This document shows positions 24,260-31,643 of a stretch of DNA of 64,000 bases, piece after piece. This stretch comes from Tsuneonella aeria. GTDB lineage: Bacteria > Pseudomonadota > Alphaproteobacteria > Sphingomonadales > Sphingomonadaceae. Both the position numbers and the translations under genes were made by a program. The stretch lies in contig NZ_WTZA01000001.1 in NCBI RefSeq assembly GCF_009827495.1, positions 744,001 through 808,000 on the forward strand, given 5' to 3'. The notes under the pieces were generated by a model. It was not told the DNA's origin. It was given only the letters and a program-made list of their open reading frames with translations, and ran no database searches. Positions within the stretch are counted from its first letter, which is position 1. Each line of letters starts with the position of its first letter.

Positions 24260-25155
24260 CCGAACTGGTCCACCAGGTCTTGGACGGCGTTCGTCACGTC
24301 GTTCCGCCGGTAGCCGAGCGTGGCCGTTTCGTCCGCATCGGGATCGACGCGCACCCAGTTCCCCCGCCCCTGCGGTATGGCGATGTCGGGCAGCATCGGG
24401 TGTTCTTCGTCGCGTTCCTCCACCTTCGCCGGATTACCCGCCGCGTCGAAGAAGCGCTGGAAATAATCCGCGAAGCTCAGGTTCTCGTCACCGACAAGGT
24501 ACGCCTTGCCCGGCTCGCCCCGCTCGAACGCGCCTTCGATCGCTTCGCTAAGCGAGCGGAACGACATGAAGTTGGTGCCCCCGGCGGGCGCATAGGCCGG
24601 CACGGGAATCTTTCCCTGGGCCCACTGAACGTAGGGCTCGAAGATCATGCTCGGCAGGCCCGGCACGCTTCCCACCATGAAAGGGGCGTTGACGCTGACG
24701 ACGTCGAAGCCCGGCCGCCCTTCGGCGCGCGCGCCTTCGCAGGCGGCCTTGCGCGACTGGATATATCGGTTGCCTTCGACGAGTTCGGGCGCTGCCTGGT
24801 GATAGTAGCTGCCAAGCTGGACCACGCGCTTGACCCCGGCTTCGCGGCAGGCGGCGAAGAACGCTGGCACAGCCTCGTGATTGGCCCTCTGCAGATGCGC
24901 CTCCGCGTCGTCCCCGGGCGGGATGTGGCGCGGATCGTTGCCGGCGGCAAACAGCACCCAGTCGAACCCGCGGAGCCGGTCGGGCGTGAAGTCGCCCGCC
25001 ACATAGTCCCCTTGCAGGAACGGCATTTCGGCCATCGGTGTGCCCGGATGCGCGGGGTTGCGCGCGCCGATCGTCACGTCATGCCCCTTGGCTGCAAGAT
25101 GGATCGCGGCATGGCCGCCGAGTGCGCCGGTGCCCCCGACAACGAGAATTTTCAT
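24256..25155 (-). CDS. NAD-dependent epimerase/NmrA-like Rossmann protein
   Basis: A 299-residue extended-SDR protein starting M-K-I-L-V-V-G-G-T-G-A-L-G-G-H. The cofactor loop G-G-T-G-A-L-G is at residues 7-13. The usual Y-x3-K is not clear; the place near S-Y-Y-H-Q may hold the active residues. AAGGAA lies about 6 nt before ATG 25155. An in-frame ATG at 25191 overlaps the previous stop as ATGA and would add 12 residues. Possible roles are a 3-beta-HSD-like dehydrogenase or a redox sensor; neither can be chosen. Confidence 0.78.
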   Translation of the reverse strand: MKILVVGGTGALGGHAAIHLAAKGHDVTIGARNPAHPGTPMAEMPFLQGDYVAGDFTPDRLRGFDWVLFAAGNDPRHIPPGDDAEAHLQRANHEAVPAFFAACREAGVKRVVQLGSYYHQAAPELVEGNRYIQSRKAACEGARAEGRPGFDVVSVNAPFMVGSVPGLPSMIFEPYVQWAQGKIPVPAYAPAGGTNFMSFRSLSEAIEGAFERGEPGKAYLVGDENLSFADYFQRFFDAAGNPAKVEERDEEHPMLPDIAIPQGRGNWVRVDPDADETATLGYRRNDVTNAVQDLVDQFG

Positions 25156-25187
25156 AGGGTTCCTTCCTTCGCGCAATCGCTGGGTGG

Positions 25188-25607
25188 TCATGTCGCGCCG
25201 GGCTTCGGAGTGACCGGGCGGGTCTCCTCCCAATCGACGATCAGCTTGCGGCGGGCGAAACGCCACGCCCCCTCCTCGCGCCGCCAATGGTCCTGGTACC
25301 GGATCGACCAGACGAGGATTGTGTCGGCATCGTTCGACAGGTGATCGGCGGTCGAGTAAGTCTCGCCCCGGGCTTCGTGACCTGCAATGGTCGCCACGCA
25401 CTGGTGAACGCGGTGGATCGTGGCGCGGAAGTTCGCGGCCAGGAAATCAAGCGAACCGAGGTTCGCCTCCACCCCCTCGATCAAAAACCCCGGGCCTTCG
25501 ATAACGCAGTCCTGCGCCAGCACCTGCCGCCACAAGTCCTTGTCGCGGCGGTCCGCCCCCACGGCATAGAGTTCGGCGGCGCGGCGAAGTTGGGCGTGAT
25601 CGTCCAC
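25188..25607 (-). CDS. SnoaL-like/NTF2-fold protein
   Basis: About 139 residues with the cone-shaped NTF2/SnoaL pattern: an N-terminal helix with A-E-L-Y-A-V-G-A-D-R-R-D, then strands including V-H-Q-C-V-A-T-I and a C-terminal W-R-F-A-R-R-K-L-I-V-D-W. GTG at 25607 begins 2 nt after the SDR stop, with GGGGAG ahead of it. The fold is used for isomerases, dehydratases and hydroxylases on polycyclic ketones. This is one of five such proteins in the window besides the true KSI. Function unassigned. Confidence 0.75.
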   Translation of the reverse strand: MDDHAQLRRAAELYAVGADRRDKDLWRQVLAQDCVIEGPGFLIEGVEANLGSLDFLAANFRATIHRVHQCVATIAGHEARGETYSTADHLSNDADTILVWSIRYQDHWRREEGAWRFARRKLIVDWEETRPVTPKPGAT

Positions 25608-25609
25608 GC

Positions 25610-26458
25610 TCAGCTCCCCGGAATCCTGAGGCCGTTCCCGGCGACCATCGGCATGATAGTCCATTCCCCCGCCGGCGTGCGGGTCCACCCGGCGGCCGCC
25701 AGGGCGCCCCCGTCCACATGGATCGCCGTGCCCGTGACCCAGCTCGCGAGCGGACTGGCGAGATAGAGGGCCGCCCCCGCGCAATCGGCCGGCGCGCCGA
25801 AGCGGCCGAGCGGTATCCACTTGTCCATGTCGGCCCGGTTTTCCGGCGGAATCATCACGTCGAGCGCCACCTGCGGCGTGTCCGTGGTTTCGGGCGCGAC
25901 ATCGTTGATGCGGATGCCCTCGGGCGCGAGTTCGAGCGCGAGGCTCTTGGTAAAGCCTGCGATGCCAGCTTTCGCCGCTGCGTACACACTGCAGTACGGG
26001 ATGCCCCGGTATGCTTCGATCGAGGTCACGTTCACGATCGACGATCCCGGAGCGGCCGCGCGGAGCAGCGGGAGCATGGCCCGGGTCATGCGCAGCAATT
26101 GCCCCAGGTTGACGTCGAGAATCTCCTCCGCCTGCCCATCCTCAAGCATCGCGAAGGGCAGCGCGTGGACGAAGTGGCCGACGTTGTTCACCAGCACGTC
26201 GAGCTTGCCCGCCGAAGCGCCGATCCGTTCGGCTAGCATCGCCGGGGTGGCGCGATCGAGCACGTCGCAGGTTATCACGTCGGCGCCCGGCAGCGCGGCG
26301 GCCACGTCGGCAGCGCGGGCGGGATCAATCTCGGCAATGGTCAGGCGCGCACCCGCAGCGGCGAACGCTTCCGCAATGCCGCGTCCGATACCGACACCGC
26401 CGCCGGTGACGAGGACCGACTTTCCGGTGAAATCGAGCGCGCTGGACGGCGGCGTCAC
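25610..26458 (-). CDS. short-chain dehydrogenase/reductase (SDR)
   Basis: About 282 residues with T-G-G-G-V-G-I-G, V-N-N-V-G, Ser in N-V-T-S-I-E-A, and Y-A-A-A-K. GTG 26458 is preferred because GGGAGG lies 7-8 nt upstream; GTG 26464 and a TTG at 26533 are open in frame. It is first in the operon that runs through kstD to the LuxR-type regulator. The intergenic region to the divergent EthD gene holds a copy of the CGTAN-N16-NTACG operator. Substrate not evident. Confidence 0.82.
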   Translation of the reverse strand: MTPPSSALDFTGKSVLVTGGGVGIGRGIAEAFAAAGARLTIAEIDPARAADVAAALPGADVITCDVLDRATPAMLAERIGASAGKLDVLVNNVGHFVHALPFAMLEDGQAEEILDVNLGQLLRMTRAMLPLLRAAAPGSSIVNVTSIEAYRGIPYCSVYAAAKAGIAGFTKSLALELAPEGIRINDVAPETTDTPQVALDVMIPPENRADMDKWIPLGRFGAPADCAGAALYLASPLASWVTGTAIHVDGGALAAAGWTRTPAGEWTIMPMVAGNGLRIPGS

Positions 26459-26568
26459 GCGCACTGCCTCCCGCAATGATGCTCGACAATGTCCATTCGC
26501 GCTCTCCTCACGAAATTGAGGCCGGTGTAACAACGCGAACAGGCTTTGTCATGGCCTTTCACTTCAGT

Positions 26569-26602
26569 TATGCGTAGGTCAAACGGCCAGATGCTACGAA
26601 AA
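26569..26602. promoter_or_regulatory. operator candidate, site A of CGTAN-N16-NTACG
   Basis: CGTAG (26573-26577) and CTACG (26594-26598) are perfect inverted half-sites with a 16-nt spacer, flanked by TTATG and AAAAC. It lies in the divergent region between the kstD operon (start 26458) and the EthD/AtuA operon (start 26626), ending about 25 nt from the latter start. The half-site centres are 21 bp apart, two helical turns, so one dimer could bind one DNA face. Confidence 0.65.
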
Positions 26603-26625
26603 CGGGTAAAGCGGGAGGGGAGCAA

Positions 26626-27324
26626 ATGGAGAAGGTCGTGGCGGCGCTGTGGTCGCCGGAAGGCCAGGATCGCGCGGCGTTCAACGCGGCGTTGCTCGAT
26701 CGCCTGCCGGTTGCCCTGCGATCCGCAGGGGCGAGCTCAATCCGCCTGAATGTGCGCGATGACGCGGTGGAAGCGGGCGCGGGCCACGTGCAGCGCTGGC
26801 AGGAACCGCACGCGGTGGCGCAGTTCTGGCTGCCCGCCGCGAACCCGCGTTTCTTCGCACCCGTGGCGGATTCTGTCGGCGCGATCGCGCCGCGCTTCGC
26901 CGCCTGGCTCGTCTCCGAAGCGACGATCATTGCGAACACGGCGCATCCGCCGCGGCGCGGGGAACGCACCTGGGGCTGGTCCCAGGCAACCTTCCTCGCC
27001 TTCCGGCCCGATCTGGAGCCCGAGGCGGCCGATCGCCACTGGCGGACCCACCACACCACCGTCGCCATCGAGACGCAGGCCAATTTCGAATACGTGCAGA
27101 ACCGCGTCGTCCGCGCGCTTACGCCCGATGCGCCCGCCTACGATGCCTTCATCGAGGAATGCTTCCCCGCCGAAGCGCTGACCGAGCCGCAGGCGTTCTT
27201 CGATGCGGTCGGCGACGAGGCGAAGTTCCAGGCGAACCTGGCGAGCATGATGGACAGCTGCGGCGGGTTCATCGACTTCGCGCGGATCGATGTCATCCCG
27301 ACGAGCCAGCATGACTTCGGCTGA
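26626..27324 (+). CDS. EthD-like dimeric alpha/beta-barrel protein
   Basis: A 232-residue soluble protein. The C-terminal half (F-L-A-F-R-P-D-L, then H-W-R-T-H-H-T-T-V-A) resembles the EthD/ferredoxin-like stress-barrel family, which occurs beside P450 and ring-cleaving systems. The N-terminal half looks like a second, weaker copy, so the chain may be a fused dimer. GGGAGGGG lies a few nt before ATG 26626. It overlaps the AtuA-like gene by 14 nt. EthD proteins are often needed for oxygenase function, but their chemistry is not known. Confidence 0.72.
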   Translation: MEKVVAALWSPEGQDRAAFNAALLDRLPVALRSAGASSIRLNVRDDAVEAGAGHVQRWQEPHAVAQFWLPAANPRFFAPVADSVGAIAPRFAAWLVSEATIIANTAHPPRRGERTWGWSQATFLAFRPDLEPEAADRHWRTHHTTVAIETQANFEYVQNRVVRALTPDAPAYDAFIEECFPAEALTEPQAFFDAVGDEAKFQANLASMMDSCGGFIDFARIDVIPTSQHDFG

Positions 27325-29083
27325 GCAGTCCGCCGGGCGCGTGGTCCGCATCGGCGGAGGGGCGGCGTTCTTCATCGACAGCGCGCTGGCCGTCCCGCAG
27401 CTTCTGGCCGACGGCGTCGACTACATCGTGCTCGATTACCTGGCCGAAGGAGCAATGGGACTGCTGGGCAGGATGCGCGCGGCCGATCCGGGCAGCGGGT
27501 ATCCGTCCGATTTCATGCAGGTCCACATCGGACCGCACCTGGAGACTATCGCAAAGACGGGGTGCCGGATCGTCGCGAACGCCGGAGGGGTCAATCCCGC
27601 TGCATTGGTCGCCGCGCTGCGTGCGGAAATCGCCCGGCGCGGCCTGGCGCTCAAGGTCGCCTGCATCAGCGGTGACGATCTGCTCCATCGCCTGCCGGAA
27701 CTCGCGGGCACCCCCGACATGGCGAACGGGGAGCTGCTGCCGGGCGAAGGGGTGACGAGCTGCAACGCCTATCTCGGCGCGTTCCCCATTGCCGAGGCCC
27801 TGTTGCGGGGCGCGGACATCGTCGTGACCGGGCGAGTCGTCGATTCGGCGCTGACCCTGGGCGCGCTGGTCCATGAATTCGGCTGGGCGGCGAACGAATG
27901 GGAGAAACTTGCCGCCGGCACCCTCGCCGGCCATCTGGTCGAATGCGGGGCGCAGGCCACCGGCGGCACCTTTACCGATTGGGAGAGCGTCGAAGGCTGG
28001 GACACCATCGGTGCGCCGATTGCGGAATGCCGCGCGGACGGCACGTTCGTCCTCACCAAGCCGGCGGGTAGCGGCGGCGTGGTCAACTGCGGCACGGTCG
28101 CCGAGCAGATGCTCTACGAAACCGCCGACCCGCAGGCCTACATCGTGCCCGACGTCGTCCTGGACATGAGCGAGGTTCGCCTTGCGCAGATCGGGCCCGA
28201 CCGGGTGGCGGTGACGGGCGCGATCGGTCACCCCTCGACCGGCACGCTCAAGGTGTGCGCCACCTGGGACAAGGGCTGGCGCGGGACGGCCCTGCAACCG
28301 GTGATCGGCCCGCGTGCCGTCGCCCGCGCGCGCAAGCAGGCCGATGCGCTGTTCGCGCGCGGGGCGGCCATGCTGCGCGCCCGCAACATGGCCCCCTTCC
28401 TTTCCACCGAAGCCGTGCTGGTCGGCGCGGGCGAAGCGATCGGCCTGTTGAACGAAGACGCGCAGGAAGTGCTGGTGAAGCTCGTCGTCGACCACGACGA
28501 GGCCGCCGCCGTGCAAGGCTTCGTGCGCGAACAGTTCGCGGCCATTTCGGCGATGGCGCCGGGGACCAGCGTGGCGTTCGGCGTGAGCGTGGCGCCGCTC
28601 ATGCGGCTGGTCTCGTTTCTGATCCCCAAGGCCGACGTCGTCCCCCTGCTCGACGTGGACGCTGGGTTCGAGCCGCTGGCGGCCACGGCGGATGGCGGAT
28701 TCGATGCTGCGGCGATCCAACGCCCGGCTCCCCCGGCGCCCGGCGCGCTCATGGTGCGCGAGCTTCCTCTCGAACGGCTCGCCTGGGCGCGCAGCGGCGA
28801 GAAAGGCGAAACCGTCAACATCGGCGTTATCGCCCGCGATCCCGCGCGGATGGGTGATCTGCGCGCGGCGCTGACCCCGCAGGCGGTGCGTGCCTGGTTC
28901 GCGCACCTGTTCGTGAGGGACGCGGGCGCGGTCAGGATCTACGACCTGCCCGGCATCGCCGCCGTCAATATCGTGCTGGAAGGCGCGCTGCCGGGCGGGA
29001 TCAATGCGAGCACGCGCCTCGATCCCGCCGCCAAGAGCGTCGCGCAGCAGTTGATGCGGTTCCCGGTGCCGGTGTCCGCCTGA
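27311..29083 (+). CDS. AtuA-like (DUF1446) acyclic-terpene-utilisation family protein
   Basis: A 590-residue cytoplasmic protein. The N-terminal domain shows the family pattern G-G-G-A-A-F-F-I-D-S, then L-D-Y-L-A-E and a conserved I-V-A-N-A-G-G-V-N-P. Family members occur with citronellol/geraniol (Atu) genes and other branched-chain catabolic genes, but no enzymatic activity is settled. Start ATG 27311 lies inside the end of the EthD gene; an ATG at 27290 is also open. Its stop is 7 nt from the convergent amidohydrolase stop. A role with a branched side-chain acyl-CoA is an inference from the family name only. Confidence 0.82.
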   Translation: MTSAEQSAGRVVRIGGGAAFFIDSALAVPQLLADGVDYIVLDYLAEGAMGLLGRMRAADPGSGYPSDFMQVHIGPHLETIAKTGCRIVANAGGVNPAALVAALRAEIARRGLALKVACISGDDLLHRLPELAGTPDMANGELLPGEGVTSCNAYLGAFPIAEALLRGADIVVTGRVVDSALTLGALVHEFGWAANEWEKLAAGTLAGHLVECGAQATGGTFTDWESVEGWDTIGAPIAECRADGTFVLTKPAGSGGVVNCGTVAEQMLYETADPQAYIVPDVVLDMSEVRLAQIGPDRVAVTGAIGHPSTGTLKVCATWDKGWRGTALQPVIGPRAVARARKQADALFARGAAMLRARNMAPFLSTEAVLVGAGEAIGLLNEDAQEVLVKLVVDHDEAAAVQGFVREQFAAISAMAPGTSVAFGVSVAPLMRLVSFLIPKADVVPLLDVDAGFEPLAATADGGFDAAAIQRPAPPAPGALMVRELPLERLAWARSGEKGETVNIGVIARDPARMGDLRAALTPQAVRAWFAHLFVRDAGAVRIYDLPGIAAVNIVLEGALPGGINASTRLDPAAKSVAQQLMRFPVPVSA

Positions 29084-29090
29084 AGCGCGG

Positions 29091-30797
29091 CTAGCGCGCG
29101 CCGCGCACAAGCCTTCCCGGACGGGCTCCGGTGTCCTCGTCGAAGCGGCGGATCACCGTTCCCGCAACGACCGTCGCATCGTAACCCGTCGCCCGCTGGT
29201 CGAGCCTTCGCCCTCCGGCGGGCAGGTCGTAGGCGACGTGCGGCATCGGGAGGTGCAGCCTGTCGAGGTCGATCACGTTGAGATCGGCCTTCATGCCCGG
29301 CGCGATCAGCCCCCGGTCGCCCAGCCCGATGGCAAGCGCCGGTTTGCGGCTCAGCATATGGACCGCCTGCTCGAGCGAGAATCCTTCTCCCCTAGCGTCG
29401 CGGACCCAGTGAGTCAGCATGAAGGTCGGATAGCTGGCGTCGCAGATCGCGGAATAGTGCGCACCGCCGTCGCCCAGCCCGACGATGCAGTCCGGGCGCG
29501 ACAGCAGTTCCTTCACGACGTCGAGCCGCCCTTCGTAATAGTTGCCGAGCGTAGCCAGCAGGAAATTCCCGCCCGCCCCCTCGGTCAGCCAGTCATAAGC
29601 CCATTCGGGCGGCGAGACGTTCGCCCGGGCGGCCAGCGCGGCGACGCTGGTGTCCTTTGCGGGCGCGTAATCGGGTTCTCCGGCGAAGGGGAACAGCCAC
29701 TCCCAGTTTCGCGCCATCTGCGCGAGCGGGTGGCCGGGGTCGGGCTCCTCCGCGATCAGATTTGCGCGCAGGTGCGGATCGCGCATCGCGGCAAGCTTTT
29801 CATCGAGGGGCAGCTTCGCGAGCGCTTGCCAGCTCGGGCACAGCACGAACGGATGGACCGACAGCTCCAGCCCTTCGATCATCCCGATCGGGCGCGGAAG
29901 CACCTGCGAGGTCATCGATACGCCGCGCGCGCCGGCCCCATCCATCACTTCGAGCGCCCCATCCCAATTGGGCGCGCCATCGTTGGCGGTGCCGAGCGTG
30001 ACCGTTGCCGGCCGGCCGCAGCTTTCGGCGACATCCGCGATCAGCGCGAATTCGGGCCCGAGGCCGAGGAACAGGTTCGGGACCACCTGCAGGATGCCGG
30101 ATCCCGCTTCCGCCATGCCGGCGGTGATCGCCTTCAGCTCGTCCGTATCGGCGTCGAAGCTGGGGATCGCCGCGCCGCTGGCGGTCTTGTGGATCAGCAG
30201 GCGCGATGTTGCGAAGCCGATAGCGCCGGCTTCGATCGCCTCGCGCGCCAGCCCGCGCATTGTGGCCAGATCGTCGTCGTTCGCGGGCTCCCGGTTCGCG
30301 CCGCGCGCGCCCATGGCGTAAACGCGCAAGGGGCTGTGCGGCAGGAACGCCGCCACGTCGATATCGCGCAGGCCCGCTTCCAGCGCGTCGAGGTATTGCG
30401 GGAAGGTTTCCCAGCTCCACGGCAAGCCATCGGCCATGACGACCCCGGGAATATCCTCCACCCCCTCCATCACGTCGATCAGCGTTTCCCGGTCCTCCGC
30501 GCGGCACGGCGCAAAGCCGACGCCGCAGTTGCCGAGGACGACGCTCGTCACCCCGTGCGACGATGACGGGCTGAGCCGGTCCGACCAGATCGCCTGGCCA
30601 TCATAGTGCGTGTGCGGATCGACGAAGCCGGGGGTCACGATCCGGCCGGTGGCGTCGATCTCTTCCGCGCCCCGCCCGGTGACCGCACCGACCGCGGCGA
30701 TGCGCCCGGCGTTCACCGCCACATCGCCGACGAACGGCGCGCCGCCGCTGCCGTCGACCACCGTGCCGCCGCGGATCACCAGGTCGTAGGCGCTCAC
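29091..30797 (-). CDS. amidohydrolase-3 family protein (N-acyl-D-amino-acid deacylase-like), copy 1
   Basis: A 568-residue metal-dependent hydrolase. It starts with the typical small beta domain (L-V-I-R-G-G-T-V-V-D-G-S-G-G) and has P-H-T-H-Y-D-G as the metal H-x-H, followed by G-N-C-G. A G-D-G-G-A-H segment lies near residue 430. GTG at 30797 forms a GTGA overlap with the COQ4-like stop. The frame stays open into that gene, but this is an accident, not a fusion. Together the two genes form a module that recurs at 43181-45830. In such a cluster it may open a cyclic ketone or lactone rather than an amide. Confidence 0.83.
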   Translation of the reverse strand: MSAYDLVIRGGTVVDGSGGAPFVGDVAVNAGRIAAVGAVTGRGAEEIDATGRIVTPGFVDPHTHYDGQAIWSDRLSPSSSHGVTSVVLGNCGVGFAPCRAEDRETLIDVMEGVEDIPGVVMADGLPWSWETFPQYLDALEAGLRDIDVAAFLPHSPLRVYAMGARGANREPANDDDLATMRGLAREAIEAGAIGFATSRLLIHKTASGAAIPSFDADTDELKAITAGMAEAGSGILQVVPNLFLGLGPEFALIADVAESCGRPATVTLGTANDGAPNWDGALEVMDGAGARGVSMTSQVLPRPIGMIEGLELSVHPFVLCPSWQALAKLPLDEKLAAMRDPHLRANLIAEEPDPGHPLAQMARNWEWLFPFAGEPDYAPAKDTSVAALAARANVSPPEWAYDWLTEGAGGNFLLATLGNYYEGRLDVVKELLSRPDCIVGLGDGGAHYSAICDASYPTFMLTHWVRDARGEGFSLEQAVHMLSRKPALAIGLGDRGLIAPGMKADLNVIDLDRLHLPMPHVAYDLPAGGRRLDQRATGYDATVVAGTVIRRFDEDTGARPGRLVRGAR

Positions 30798-31618
30798 GCC
30801 GCGGCCCTGCCCGACCAGATCTCGCCCTCGCGCGCGGTATCGCGGTCGACAGCTCCGCGCACGCCCAGCGCCTCGCGCGCCTCTGCCAGGGGGAGGTGCC
30901 AGTAATCCTCCATCTTCGCCATCCAGAACGGGTCGGACTGCTGGCCGATCTCGATCCCCTGCTTGATGCAGTCGAGCGCGGTTTCCCACACTTGCGGGTA
31001 ATGGAGCATCGTGCGCACGACATAGCGCATCGAGCCCAGGATCCCCATCACGCTCATCTCGCCGGCGAGTTCCTTGTCGGTCACGTGCGTGTGGATCGTC
31101 GCCAGCCGGAACCAGTAGGGGATCAGCTCGCCCATGTAGTTGAAGCCGCCCCCGGTCAGGATGTGTTCGAAATCGTGCGTCTGGCCGGACCGCAGCGAGT
31201 AATACTCCCACTGCGTGCGGGGTTCGTAGGGCGGCACGATCTGCACTTCGTACCCGCCGTCGCTGAACGCCTTGTACATGATCCCGCCGAGCGTTCCCGG
31301 CGCGCAGCCGGCCATGTCCTCCAGCTTGTAATCCGACACGAACCCTTCGGAAAACCACGCGTCGAGCGCGGGATTGACCTTGCGCTCGGCGGTGAACATC
31401 GCCTCGATCCGGTCGTAGTCGCGCAAGTCCGCGAGGATGCCGATCAGCTGGTGCATTTCCGCCGCGGGCGGGAAATCCGGCCCGTTCGCCTTGAGCGCGA
31501 TCATCGCGATCCATTCACGCAGGCGCGGGTCGTTGAGGTATTTCGACGAGGAGACGAGCACGCTGGAATCGGTACCCACCGGCATGATGCCGCGCGCGAG
31601 GTAGGGAATATCGTCCAT
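30794..31618 (-). CDS. COQ4-like zinc-motif protein, copy 1
   Basis: A 274-residue, mainly helical protein with the COQ4 signature H-D-x2-H-x11-E (His148, Asp149, His152, Glu164). COQ4 binds a divalent metal and works on the C1-carboxylated ring during ubiquinone synthesis. This gene sits in a catabolic operon next to an amidohydrolase, not with ubi genes. It shares S-S-V-L-V-S-S-S-K-Y-L-N and G-C-A-P-G-T-L-G with the second copy at 44946-45830. An oxidative-decarboxylation or lyase role on a ring acid is possible. Confidence 0.8.
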   Translation of the reverse strand: MDDIPYLARGIMPVGTDSSVLVSSSKYLNDPRLREWIAMIALKANGPDFPPAAEMHQLIGILADLRDYDRIEAMFTAERKVNPALDAWFSEGFVSDYKLEDMAGCAPGTLGGIMYKAFSDGGYEVQIVPPYEPRTQWEYYSLRSGQTHDFEHILTGGGFNYMGELIPYWFRLATIHTHVTDKELAGEMSVMGILGSMRYVVRTMLHYPQVWETALDCIKQGIEIGQQSDPFWMAKMEDYWHLPLAEAREALGVRGAVDRDTAREGEIWSGRAAA

Positions 31619-31643
31619 GTTTGCGTACCCGTCTCCAGTATGA

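Noticed and set aside
27293..29110. A 605-codon minus-strand frame opposite the AtuA-like gene
   Set aside because: His/Arg-rich antisense shadow; the plus-strand gene matches its family throughout.
29091..31514. A single 807-codon frame suggesting a COQ4-amidohydrolase fusion
   Set aside because: The frame through the COQ4-like region encodes low-quality, Arg-rich sequence, while the +1-shifted frame holds the clear COQ4 motif. A GTGA overlap explains two separate genes.
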